From NCBI GenBank assembly GCA_009760855.2, contig WPIO01000091.1:1-62000 (forward strand): a stretch of 62,000 nucleotides of DNA, in the 5' to 3' direction. Position 1 is the first letter of the stretch; the number at the start of each line of letters is the position of its first letter. Positions 23,376 through 36,711 of the stretch are shown piece by piece. Under the pieces are notes generated by a model. That model saw nothing but the letters and a program-made list of their open reading frames with translations, was not told the origin of the DNA and did not search any database. The translations under genes were made by a program, and so were the position numbers. This DNA comes from Cristatella mucedo. Lineage: Eukaryota > Bryozoa > Phylactolaemata > Cristatellidae.

Positions 23376-25601
23376 TATCTAGATACTTCAAATCAACCCG
23401 TCAAGGCATGAAGTAGCTCGGAGCAGAGTGCAGACCTTGCTTTAGGCAATCGCACTTTAATAATTCAATTCGCTTGAGTTTGCAGCAGATCGCTGAATAT
23501 AAAGACACCTCAATACTGCTCGTTATATCGTGTGATAACTTGCTGCAGATTGTGGAGCCTTGCATTAGGCCATTCACACTTGAATAGCTTATTTTGCATG
23601 ACTTCACAGCAGATCGCACTATATCTAGATAATTTAAATCGACCCGTCAAGTCATGCAGTCGCCCGGAGATTAGTGCAGGCCTTGCTTTAGGCAATCGCA
23701 CTTGAATAACTCATTTCGCTTGAGTTTGCAGCAGATCGCAGCATATTAGGACACCTCGATACTGCTCGTTATCGCGTGTGATAACTTGCTGCTGTGTGAG
23801 GCGCCTTGCATTAAGCAATTCACACTTGAATAGCTTATCTTGCATGAGTTCACAGCAGATCACACAATATCTAGATACTTTAAATCAACCCACCAGAGCG
23901 TGCAGTAGCTTGCAGCATAATGCAGCTCCTTGCTTCAGGCAATCGCACTTGAATACCTCATTTCGGTTGAGTTTGCAGCTGATCGCGGAATATAAAGACA
24001 TCTCGATACTGCTCGTTATAGCCTGCGATAGCTTGCTGCTGCAGAGTGGGGCCCCTTCCATTAGGCCATTCACACTTGAATAACATACTTTGGATGAGAT
24101 CGCAGCAGATCGCACAATATCTAGATACTTTAAATCGACCCGTCTCAGCGTGTGGTAGCTTGCAGCAGAGTGCAGCTCCTTGGTTTAAGCAATCGCACAT
24201 GAATAACTCATTTCGGTTAAGTTTGCAGCTGATCGGGGAACAGAAAGACACCTCGATACAGCTCGTTATATCGTGTAATAAGTTGCTGCAGATTGCAGCG
24301 CCTTGCATTAGGCCATTCACACTTGAATAGCTTATCTTGCATAATATCCCAGCAGATCGCACCATATCTAGATACTTTAAACCAATCCGCCGGGGCATGC
24401 TGTTGTTTGCACCAAAATTCACCTCCTTGCTTTAGGCAATCGCAATTGAATAACTCATTTTGCTTGAGTTTGCAGCAAATCGGTAAATATAAAGACACCT
24501 CGATACTGCTCTTTATAGCCGTGATAGCTTGCTTCTTCAGATTGCTGCGCCTTGCATAAGGCCATTCACACTTGATTAGCTTATTTTGCATGACTTCACA
24601 GCAGATCGCACAATATCTAGATACTTTTAATCGACCCGTCAGAGAGTGCAGTAGCTTGCAGCAGAGTGCAGCTCCTTGCTTTAGGCAATCGCAATTTGAT
24701 AACTCATTCCGCTTGCGTTTGCAGCAGATCTCCGAATATGAAGACACCTCAATAGAGCTCGTAATAGCCTGTAATAAGTTGCTGCAGAGTTCTGCGCTTT
24801 GCATTAAGCCATTCACACTTGAATAGCTTCTTTTGCATGAGTTCACAGCAGATCGCACAAAATCTAGCTACTTTAAATCCAACCTTCGAAGCATGCAGGA
24901 GCTAGCAGCAGAGTGCTGCACCTTGGTTTAGGCAATCACACTTGAATAACGAACTTTGCTTGATTTTGCAGCATATCGCAGAACATAAAGATACCTCGAT
25001 ACTGCACCTCATTCCGTGTGATAACTTGCTGCAGAGTGCGGTGCCTTGCATTAAGCCATTTACACTTGAATAACTTATTTTGAATGAGTTTACAGCAGAT
25101 CGCACAATATCTAGAGACTTTAAATCCACCCGTCGAAGCTTGCATGAGCTGGCAGCAGAGTGCTGCACGTTGCTAAGGGCAATCGTACTTAGAAAACACA
25201 TTTCGAATGAGTTTGCAGAAGATCGCAGAATGTGAAGACACCTCAATACTGCTCGATATGGCGTGTGATAACTTTTTTCGGACAGTAGTGCCTTGCATTA
25301 AGCCATTCTCACTTGAATAACCTATTTTGCATGAGATAGCAGGAGATTGCCCAATATCTAGATACTTTAATTCAACCCGTCGACGCGTGCAGGAGCTGGC
25401 AGCAGAGTGCTCATCTTTGCTTTAGGCAATCGCACTTGAAAAACGAATTTTGCTTGATTTTTCAGCAGATCGCGGAACATAAACACACCTCGATACTCAT
25501 CCTTATAGCTTGTGATAACTTGCGGCAGAGTGCTGTGCTTTGCATTAAGCCATTCACACTTGAATACCTTATTTTGCATGAGTTCACAGCAGATCGCACA
25601 A
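23376..25601. repeat. HOR copy 11, A1/B chimera, 9 monomers, 2226 bp
   Basis: A1 through most of its length, but its m8/m9 end shows B-like states: GATAACTTTTTTCGG near 25268 and CTTGAAAAACG with TTGATTTTTCAGC near 25434-25465. m8 also has private changes (TACTTAGAAAACAC and AATGTGAAGACACC). Two in-frame triplet gains are at 24036 (GCTGCTGCAG) and 24534 (TTCTTCAG). Confidence 0.9.
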
Positions 25602-27826
25602 TATCTAGATACTTCAAATCAACCCGTCAAGGCATGAAGTAGCTCGGAGCAGAGTGCAGACCTTGCTTTAGGCAATCGCACTTTAATAATTCAATTCGCT
25701 TGAGTTTGCAGCAGATCGCTGAATATAAAGACACCTCAATACTGCTCGTTATATCGTGTGATAACTTGCTGCAGATTGTGGAGCCTTGCATTAGGCCATT
25801 CACACTTGAATAGCTTATTTTGCATGACTTCACAGCAGATCGCACTATATCTAGATAATTTAAATCGACCCGTCAAGTCATGCAGCAGTCGCCAGGAGAT
25901 TAGTGCAGGCCTTGCTTTAGGCAATCGCACTTGAATAACTCATTTCGCTTGAGTTTGCAGCAGATCGCTGAATATAAAGACACCTCAATACTGCTCGTTA
26001 TATCGTGTGATAACTTGCTGCAGATTGTGGAGCCTTGCATTAGGCCATTCACACTTGAATAGCTTATTTTGCATGACTTCACAGCAGATCGCACAATATC
26101 TAGATACTTTAAATCAACCCACCAGAGCGTGCAGTAGCTTGCAGCATAATGCAGCTCCTTGCTTCAGGCAATCGCACTTGAATACCTCATTTCGGTTGAG
26201 TTTGCAGCTGATCGCGGAATATAAAGACATCTCGATACTGCTCGTTATAGCCTGCGATAGCTTGCTGCAGAGTGGGGCCCCTTCCATTAGGCCATTCACA
26301 CTTGAATAACATACTTTGGATGAGATCGCAGCAGATCGCACAATATCTAGATACTTTAAATCGACCCGTCTCAGCGTGTGGTAGCTTGCAGCAGAGTGCA
26401 GCTCCTTGGTTCAAGCAATCGCACATGAATAACTCATTTCGGTTAAGTTTGCAGCTGATCGGGGAACAGAAAGACACCTCGATACAGCTCGTTATATCGT
26501 GTAATAAGTTGCTGCAGATTGCAGCGCCTTGCATTAGGCCATTCACACTTGAATAGCTTATCTTGCATAATATCCCAGCAGATCGCACCATATCTAGATA
26601 CTTTAAACCAATCCGCCGGGGCATGCTGTTGTTTGCACCAAAATTCACCTCCTTGCTTTAGGCAATCGCAATTGAATAACTCATTTTGCTTGAGTTTGCA
26701 GCAAATCGGTAAATATAAAGACACCTCGATACTGCTCTTTATAGCCGTGATAGCTTGCTTCAGATTGCTGCGCCTTGCATAAGGCCATTCACACTTGATT
26801 AGCTTATTTTGCATGACTTCACAGCAGATCGCACAATATCTAGATACTTTTAATCGACCCGTCAGAGAGTGCAGTAGCTTGCAGCAGAGTGCAGCTCCTT
26901 GCTTTAGGCAATCGCAATTTGATAACTCATTCCGCTTGCGTTTGCAGCAGATCTCCGAATATGAAGACACCTCAATAGAGCTCGTAATAGCCTGTAATAA
27001 GTTGCTGCAGAGTTCTGCGCTTTGCATTAAGCCATTCACACTTGAATAGCTTCTTTTGCATGAGTTCACAGCAGATCGCACAAAATCTAGCTACTTTAAA
27101 TCCAACCTTCGAAGCATGCAGGAGCTAGCAGCAGAGTGCTGCACCTTGGTTTAGGCAATCACACTTGAATAACGAACTTTGCTTGATTTTGCAGCATATC
27201 GCAGAACATAAAGATACCTCGATACTGCACCTCATTCCGTGTGATAACTTGCTGCAGAGTGCGGTGCCTTGCATTAAGCCATTTACACTTGAATAACTTA
27301 TTTTGAATGAGTTTACAGCAGATCGCACAATATCTAGAGACTTTAAATCCACCCGTCGAAGCTTGCATGAGCTGGCAGCAGAGTGCTGCACGTTGCTAAG
27401 GGCAATCGTACTTAAAAAACACATTTCGAATGAGTTTGCAGAAGATCGCAGAATGTAAAGACACCTCAATACTGCTCGATATGGCGTGTGATAACTTGTT
27501 TCGGACAGTAGTGCCTTGCATTAAGCCATTCTCACTTGAATAACCTATTTTGCATGAGATAGCAGGAGATTGCCCAATATCTAGATACTTTAATTCAACC
27601 CGTCGACGCGTGCAGGAGCTGGCAGCAGAGTGCTCATCTTTGCTTTAGGCAATCGCACTTAAAAAACGAATTTTGCTTGAATTTTTTCAGCAGATCGCGG
27701 AACATAAACACACCTCGATACTCATCCTTATAGCTTGTGATAACTTGCGGCAGAGTGCTGTGCTTTGCATTAAGCCATTCACACTTGAATACCTTATTTT
27801 GCATGAGTTCACAGCAGATCGCACAA
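25602..27826. repeat. HOR copy 12, subtype A1 with internal conversion, 2225 bp
   Basis: Otherwise standard, but the second half of m2 is replaced by sequence identical to the second half of m1 (see 25969-26091). It also has a GCA gain at 25883 (TGCAGCAGTCGCC), a nearby C-to-A change (GCCAGGAG) and a TT gain near 27680. Confidence 0.93.
25969..26091. repeat. Half-unit conversion tract, m1 sequence inside m2
   Basis: Where every other core copy has GCATATTAGGACACC, TTATCGCGTGTG, GCTGTGTGAGGCGCC and TAAGCAATTCACAC, this copy reads GAATATAAAGACACCTC, TTATATCGTGTG, GATTGTGGAGCC and TAGGCCATTCACAC. These are the m1 states found at 25720-25842 in the same HOR. Recipient sequence resumes at ACAATATCTAGATACTTT. 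The tract is about 123 bp, one half-unit, and does not change the array phase. Confidence 0.88.
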
Positions 27827-30047
27827 TATCTAGATACTTCAAATCAACCCGTCAAGGCATGAAGTAGCTCGGAGCAGAGTGCAGACCTTGCTTTAGGCAA
27901 TCGCACTTTAATAATTCAATTCGCTTGAGTTTGCAGCAGATCGCTGAATATAAAGACACCTCAATACTGCTCGTTATATCGTGTGATAACTTGCTGCAGA
28001 TTGTGGAGCCTTGCATTAGGCCATTCACACTTGAATAGCTTATTTTGCATGACTTCACAGCAGATCGCACTATATCTAGATAATTTAAATCGACCCGTCA
28101 AGTCATGCAGTCGCCCGGAGATTAGTGCAGGCCTTGCTTTAGGCAATCGCACTTGAATAACTCATTTCGCTTGAGTTTGCAGCAGATCGCAGCATATTAG
28201 GACACCTCGATACTGCTCGTTATCGCGTGTGATAACTTGCTGCTGTGTGAGGCGCCTTGCATTAAGCAATTCACACTTGAATAGCTTATCTTGCATGAGT
28301 TCACAGCAGATCACACAATATCTAGATACTTTAAATCAACCCACCAGAGCGTGCAGTAGCTTGCAGCATAATGCAGCTCCTTGCTTCAGGCAATCGCACT
28401 TGAATACCTCATTTCGGTTGAGTTTGCAGCTGATCGCGGAATATAAAGACATCTCGATACTGCTCGTTATAGCCTGCGATAGCTTGCTGCAGAGTGGGGC
28501 CCCTTCCATTAGGCCATTCACACTTGAATAACATACTTTGGATGAGATCGCAGCAGATCGCACAATATCTAGATACTTTAAATCGACCCGTCTCAGCGTG
28601 TGGTAGCTTGCAGCAGAGTGCAGCTCCTTGGTTTAAGCAATCGCACATGAATAACTCATTTCGGTTAAGTTTGCAGCTGATCGGGGAACAGAAAGACACC
28701 TCGATACAGCTCGTTATATCGTGTAATAAGTTGCTGCAGATTGCAGCGCCTTGCATTAGGCCATTCACACTTGAATAGCTTATCTTGCATAATATCCCAG
28801 CAGATCGCACCATATCTAGATACTTTAAACCAATCCGCCGGGGCATGCTGTTGTTTGCACCAAAATTCACCTCCTTGCTTTAGGCAATCGCAATTGAATA
28901 ACTCATTTTGCTTGAGTTTGCAGCAAATCGGTAAATATAAAGACACCTCGATACTGCTCTTTATAGCCGTGATAGCTTGCTTCAGATTGCTGCGCCTTGC
29001 ATAAGGCCATTCACACTTGATTAGCTTATTTTGCATGACTTCACAGCAGATCGCACAATATCTAGATACTTTTAATCGACCCGTCAGAGAGTGCAGTAGC
29101 TTGCAGCAGAGTGCAGCTCCTTGCTTTAGGCAATCGCAATTTGATAACTCATTCCGCTTGCGTTTGCAGCAGATCTCCGAATATGAAGACACCTCAATAG
29201 AGCTCGTAATAGCCTGTAATAAGTTGCTGCAGAGTTCTGCGCTTTGCATTAAGCCATTCACACTTGAATAGCTTCTTTTGCATGAGTTCACAGCAGATCG
29301 CACAAAATCTAGCTACTTTAAATCCAACCTTCGAAGCATGCAGGAGCTAGCAGCAGAGTGCTGCACCTTGGTTTAGGCAATCACACTTGAATAACGAACT
29401 TTGCTTGATTTTGCAGCATATCGCAGAACATAAAGATACCTCGATACTGCACCTCATTCCGTGTGATAACTTGCTGCAGAGTGCGGTGCCTTGCATTAAG
29501 CCATTTACACTTGAATAACTTATTTTGAATGAGTTTACAGCAGATCGCACAATATCTAGAGACTTTAAATCCACCCGTCGAAGCTTGCATGAGCTGGCAG
29601 CAGAGTGCTGCACGTTGCTAAGGGCAATCGTACTTAAAAAAACACATTTCGAATGAGTTTGCAGAAGATCGCAGAATGTAAAGACACCTCAATACTGCTC
29701 GATATGGCGTGTGATAACTTGTTTCGGACAGTAGTGCCTTGCATTAAGCCATTCTCACTTGAATAACCTATTTTGCATGAGATAGCAGGAGATTGCCCAA
29801 TATCTAGATACTTTAATTCAACCCGTCGACGCGTGCAGGAGCTGGCAGCAGAGTGCTCATCTTTGCTTTAGGCAATCGCACTTAAAAAACGAATTTTGCT
29901 TGAATTTTCAGCAGATCGCGGAACATAAACACACCTCGATACTCATCCTTATAGCTTGTGATAACTTGCGGCAGAGTGCTGTGCTTTGCATTAAGCCATT
30001 CACACTTGAATACCTTATTTTGCATGAGTTCACAGCAGATCGCACAA
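27827..30047. repeat. HOR copy 13, subtype A1, 9 monomers, 2221 bp
   Basis: Matches the reference except for one extra A in the m8 A-run near 29638, the same homopolymer that varies in copies 1 and 16. Confidence 0.95.
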
Positions 30048-32270
30048 TATCTAGATACTTCAAATCAACCCGTCAAGGCATGAAGTAGCTCGGAGCAGAG
30101 TGCAGACCTTGCTTTAGGCAATCGCACTTTAATAATTCAATTCGCTTGAGTTTGCAGCAGATCGCTGAATATAAAGACACCTCAATACTGCTCGTTATAT
30201 CGTGTGATAACTTGCTGCAGATTGTGGAGCCTTGCATTAGGCCATTCACACTTGAATAGCTTATTTTGCATGACTTCACAGCAGATCGCACTATATCTAG
30301 ATAATTTAAATCGACCCGTCAAGTCATGCAGTCGCCCGGAGATTAGTGCAGGCCTTGCTTTAGGCAATCGCACTTGAATAACTCATTTCGCTTGAGTTTG
30401 CAGCAGATCGCAGCATATTAGGACACCTCGATACTGCTCGTTATCGCGTGTGATAACTTGCTGCTGTGTGAGGCGCCTTGCATTAAGCAATTCACACTTG
30501 AATAGCTTATCTTGCATGAGTTCACAGCAGATCACACAATATCTAGATACTTTAAATCAACCCACCAGAGCGTGCAGTAGCTTGCAGCATAATGCAGCTC
30601 CTTGCTTCAGGCAATCGCACTTGAATACCTCATTTCGGTTGAGTTTGCAGCTGATCGCGGAATATAAAGACATCTCGATACTGCTCGTTATAGCCTGCGA
30701 TAGCTTGCTGCAGAGTGGGGCCCCTTCCATTAGGCCATTCACACTTGAATAACATACTTTGGATGAGATCGCAGCAGATCGCACAATATCTAGATACTTT
30801 AAATCGACCCGTCTCAGCGTGTGGTAGCTTGCAGCAGAGTGCAGCTCCTTGGTTTAAGCAATCGCACATGAATAACTCATTTCGGTTAAGTTTGCAGCTG
30901 ATCGGGGAACAGAAAGACACCTCGATACAGCTCGTTATATCGTGTAATAAGTTGCTGCAGATTGCAGCGCCTTGCATTAGGCCATTCACACTTGAATAGC
31001 TTATCTTGCATAATATCCCAGCAGATCGCACCATATCTAGATACTTTAAACCAATCCGCCGGGGCATGCTGTTGTTTGCACCAAAATTCACCTCCTTGCT
31101 TTAGGCAATCGCAATTGAATAACTCATTTTGCTTGAGTTTGCAGCAAATCGGTAAATATAAAGACACCTCGATACTGCTCTTTATAGCCGTGATAGCTTG
31201 CTTCAGATTGCTGCGCCTTGCATAAGGCCATTCACACTTGATTAGCTTATTTTGCATGACTTCACAGCAGATCGCACAATATCTAGATACTTTTAATCGA
31301 CCCGTCAGAGAGTGCAGTAGCTTGCAGCAGAGTGCAGCTCCTTGCTTTAGGCAATCGCAATTTGATAACTCATTCCGCTTGCGTTTGCAGCAGATCTCCG
31401 AATATGAAGACACCTCAATAGAGCTCGTAATAGCCTGTAATAAGTTGCTGCAGAGTTCTGCGCTTTGCATTAAGCCATTCACACTTGAATAGCTTCTTTT
31501 GCATGAGTTCACAGCAGATCGCACAAAATCTAGCTACTTTAAATCCAACCTTCGAAGCATGCAGGAGCTAGCAGCAGAGTGCTGCACCTTGGTTTAGGCA
31601 ATCACACTTGAATAACGAACTTTGCTTGATTTTGCAGCATATCGCAGAACATAAAGATACCTCGATACTGCACCTCATTCCGTGTGATAACTTGCTGCAG
31701 AGTGCGGTGCCTTGCATTAAGCCATTTACACTTGAATAACTTATTTTGAATGAGTTTACAGCAGATCGCACAATATCTAGAGACTTTAAATCCACCCGTC
31801 GTCGAAGCTTGCATGAGCTGGCAGCAGAGTGCTGCACGTTGCTAAGGGCAATCGTACTTAAAAAACACATTTCGAATGAGTTTGCAGAAGATCGCAGAAT
31901 GTAAAGACACCTCAATACTGCTCGATATGGCGTGTGATAACTTGTTTCGGACAGTAGTGCCTTGCATTAAGCCATTCTCACTTGAATAACCTATTTTGCA
32001 TGAGATAGCAGGAGATTGCCCAATATCTAGATACTTTAATTCAACCCGTCGACGCGTGCAGGAGCTGGCAGCAGAGTGCTCATCTTTGCTTTAGGCAATC
32101 GCACTTAAAAAACGAATTTTGCTTGAATTTTCAGCAGATCGCGGAACATAAACACACCTCGATACTCATCCTTATAGCTTGTGATAACTTGCGGCAGAGT
32201 GCTGTGCTTTGCATTAAGCCATTCACACTTGAATACCTTATTTTGCATGAGTTCACAGCAGATCGCACAA
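30048..32270. repeat. HOR copy 14, subtype A1, 9 monomers, 2223 bp
   Basis: Matches the reference except for a 3-bp GTC duplication in m8 at about 31798-31803 (CCCGTCGTCGAAGC). Confidence 0.95.
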
Positions 32271-34490
32271 TATCTAGATACTTCAAATCAACCCGTCAAG
32301 GCATGAAGTAGCTCGGAGCAGAGTGCAGACCTTGCTTTAGGCAATCGCACTTTAATAATTCAATTCGCTTGAGTTTGCAGCAGATCGCTGAATATAAAGA
32401 CACCTCAATACTGCTCGTTATATCGTGTGATAACTTGCTGCAGATTGTGGAGCCTTGCATTAGGCCATTCACACTTGAATAGCTTATTTTGCATGACTTC
32501 ACAGCAGATCGCACTATATCTAGATAATTTAAATCGACCCGTCAAGTCATGCAGTCGCCCGGAGATTAGTGCAGGCCTTGCTTTAGGCAATCGCACTTGA
32601 ATAACTCATTTCGCTTGAGTTTGCAGCAGATCGCAGCATATTAGGACACCTCGATACTGCTCGTTATCGCGTGTGATAACTTGCTGCTGTGTGAGGCGCC
32701 TTGCATTAAGCAATTCACACTTGAATAGCTTATCTTGCATGAGTTCACAGCAGATCACACAATATCTAGATACTTTAAATCAACCCACCAGAGCGTGCAG
32801 TAGCTTGCAGCATAATGCAGCTCCTTGCTTCAGGCAATCGCACTTGAATACCTCATTTCGGTTGAGTTTGCAGCTGATCGCGGAATATAAAGACATCTCG
32901 ATACTGCTCGTTATAGCCTGCGATAGCTTGCTGCAGAGTGGGGCCCCTTCCATTAGGCCATTCACACTTGAATAACATACTTTGGATGAGATCGCAGCAG
33001 ATCGCACAATATCTAGATACTTTAAATCGACCCGTCTCAGCGTGTGGTAGCTTGCAGCAGAGTGCAGCTCCTTGGTTTAAGCAATCGCACATGAATAACT
33101 CATTTCGGTTAAGTTTGCAGCTGATCGGGGAACAGAAAGACACCTCGATACAGCTCGTTATATCGTGTAATAAGTTGCTGCAGATTGCAGCGCCTTGCAT
33201 TAGGCCATTCACACTTGAATAGCTTATCTTGCATAATATCCCAGCAGATCGCACCATATCTAGATACTTTAAACCAATCCGCCGGGGCATGCTGTTGTTT
33301 GCACCAAAATTCACCTCCTTGCTTTAGGCAATCGCAATTGAATAACTCATTTTGCTTGAGTTTGCAGCAAATCGGTAAATATAAAGACACCTCGATACTG
33401 CTCTTTATAGCCGTGATAGCTTGCTTCAGATTGCTGCGCCTTGCATAAGGCCATTCACACTTGATTAGCTTATTTTGCATGACTTCACAGCAGATCGCAC
33501 AATATCTAGATACTTTTAATCGACCCGTCAGAGAGTGCAGTAGCTTGCAGCAGAGTGCAGCTCCTTGCTTTAGGCAATCGCAATTTGATAACTCATTCCG
33601 CTTGCGTTTGCAGCAGATCTCCGAATATGAAGACACCTCAATAGAGCTCGTAATAGCCTGTAATAAGTTGCTGCAGAGTTCTGCGCTTTGCATTAAGCCA
33701 TTCACACTTGAATAGCTTCTTTTGCATGAGTTCACAGCAGATCGCACAAAATCTAGCTACTTTAAATCCAACCTTCGAAGCATGCAGGAGCTAGCAGCAG
33801 AGTGCTGCACCTTGGTTTAGGCAATCACACTTGAATAACGAACTTTGCTTGATTTTGCAGCATATCGCAGAACATAAAGATACCTCGATACTGCACCTCA
33901 TTCCGTGTGATAACTTGCTGCAGAGTGCGGTGCCTTGCATTAAGCCATTTACACTTGAATAACTTATTTTGAATGAGTTTACAGCAGATCGCACAATATC
34001 TAGAGACTTTAAATCCACCCGTCGAAGCTTGCATGAGCTGGCAGCAGAGTGCTGCACGTTGCTAAGGGCAATCGTACTTAAAAAACACATTTCGAATGAG
34101 TTTGCAGAAGATCGCAGAATGTAAAGACACCTCAATACTGCTCGATATGGCGTGTGATAACTTGTTTCGGACAGTAGTGCCTTGCATTAAGCCATTCTCA
34201 CTTGAATAACCTATTTTGCATGAGATAGCAGGAGATTGCCCAATATCTAGATACTTTAATTCAACCCGTCGACGCGTGCAGGAGCTGGCAGCAGAGTGCT
34301 CATCTTTGCTTTAGGCAATCGCACTTAAAAAACGAATTTTGCTTGAATTTTCAGCAGATCGCGGAACATAAACACACCTCGATACTCATCCTTATAGCTT
34401 GTGATAACTTGCGGCAGAGTGCTGTGCTTTGCATTAAGCCATTCACACTTGAATACCTTATTTTGCATGAGTTCACAGCAGATCGCACAA
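32271..34490. repeat. HOR copy 15, subtype A1, 9 monomers, 2220 bp
   Basis: Reference length. No difference from copy 2 was noticed by eye over the stretches compared, although the copies are 30 kb apart. Confidence 0.95.
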
Positions 34491-36711
34491 TATCTAGATA
34501 CTTCAAATCAACCCGTCAAGGCATGAAGTAGCTCGGAGCAGAGTGCAGACCTTGCTTTAGGCAATCGCACTTTAATAATTCAATTCGCTTGAGTTTGCAG
34601 CAGATCGCTGAATATAAAGACACCTCAATACTGCTCGTTATATCGTGTGATAACTTGCTGCAGATTGTGGAGCCTTGCATTAGGCCATTCACACTTGAAT
34701 AGCTTATTTTGCATGACTTCACAGCAGATCGCACTATATCTAGATAATTTAAATCGACCCGTCAAGTCATGCAGTCGCCCGGAGATTAGTGCAGGCCTTG
34801 CTTTAGGCAATCGCACTTGAATAACTCATTTCGCTTGAGTTTGCAGCAGATCGCAGCATATTAGGACACCTCGATACTGCTCGTTATCGCGTGTGATAAC
34901 TTGCTGCTGTGTGAGGCGCCTTGCATTAAGCAATTCACACTTGAATAGCTTATCTTGCATGAGTTCACAGCAGATCACACAATATCTAGATACTTTAAAT
35001 CAACCCACCAGAGCGTGCAGTAGCTTGCAGCATAATGCAGCTCCTTGCTTCAGGCAATCGCACTTGAATACCTCATTTCGGTTGAGTTTGCAGCTGATCG
35101 CGGAATATAAAGACATCTCGATACTGCTCGTTATAGCCTGCGATAGCTTGCTGCAGAGTGGGGCCCCTTCCATTAGGCCATTCACACTTGAATAACATAC
35201 TTTGGATGAGATCGCAGCAGATCGCACAATATCTAGATACTTTAAATCGACCCGTCTCAGCGTGTGGTAGCTTGCAGCAGAGTGCAGCTCCTTGGTTTAA
35301 GCAATCGCACATGAATAACTCATTTCGGTTAAGTTTGCAGCTGATCGGGGAACAGAAAGACACCTCGATACAGCTCGTTATATCGTGTAATAAGTTGCTG
35401 CAGATTGCAGCGCCTTGCATTAGGCCATTCACACTTGAATAGCTTATCTTGCATAATATCCCAGCAGATCGCACCATATCTAGATACTTTAAACCAATCC
35501 GCCGGGGCATGCTGTTGTTTGCACCAAAATTCACCTCCTTGCTTTAGGCAATCGCAATTGAATAACTCATTTTGCTTGAGTTTGCAGCAAATCGGTAAAT
35601 ATAAAGACACCTCGATACTGCTCTTTATAGCCGTGATAGCTTGCTTCAGATTGCTGCGCCTTGCATAAGGCCATTCACACTTGATTAGCTTATTTTGCAT
35701 GACTTCACAGCAGATCGCACAATATCTAGATACTTTTAATCGACCCGTCAGAGAGTGCAGTAGCTTGCAGCAGAGTGCAGCTCCTTGCTTTAGGCAATCG
35801 CAATTTGATAACTCATTCCGCTTGCGTTTGCAGCAGATCTCCGAATATGAAGACACCTCAATAGAGCTCGTAATAGCCTGTAATAAGTTGCTGCAGAGTT
35901 CTGCGCTTTGCATTAAGCCATTCACACTTGAATAGCTTCTTTTGCATGAGTTCACAGCAGATCGCACAAAATCTAGCTACTTTAAATCCAACCTTCGAAG
36001 CATGCAGGAGCTAGCAGCAGAGTGCTGCACCTTGGTTTAGGCAATCACACTTGAATAACGAACTTTGCTTGATTTTGCAGCATATCGCAGAACATAAAGA
36101 TACCTCGATACTGCACCTCATTCCGTGTGATAACTTGCTGCAGAGTGCGGTGCCTTGCATTAAGCCATTTACACTTGAATAACTTATTTTGAATGAGTTT
36201 ACAGCAGATCGCACAATATCTAGAGACTTTAAATCCACCCGTCGAAGCTTGCATGAGCTGGCAGCAGAGTGCTGCACGTTGCTAAGGGCAATCGTACTTA
36301 AAAACACATTTCGAATGAGTTTGCAGAAGATCGCAGAATGTAAAGACACCTCAATACTGCTCGATATGGCGTGTGATAACTTGTTTCGGACAGTAGTGCC
36401 TTGCATTAAGCCATTCTCACTTGAATAACCTATTTTGCATGAGATAGCAGGAGATTGCCCAATATCTAGATACTTTAATTCAACCCGTCGACGCGTGCAG
36501 GAGCTGGCAGCAGAGTGCTCATCTTTGCTTTAGGCAATCGCACTTAAAAAACGAATTTTGCTTGAATTTTCAGCAGATCGCGGAACATAAAAACACACCT
36601 CGATACTCATCCTTATAGCTTGTGATAACTTGCGGCAGAGTGCTGTGCTTTGCATTAAGCCATTCACACTTGAATACCTTATTTTGCATGAGTTCACAGC
36701 AGATCGCACAA
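34491..36711. repeat. HOR copy 16, subtype A1, 9 monomers, 2221 bp
   Basis: One A is missing from the m8 A-run at about 36300 and two A bases are gained near 36590 (CATAAAAACACACC). The latter recalls the change near 8887 in B11 copy 4, either by recurrence or by exchange. Confidence 0.95.
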
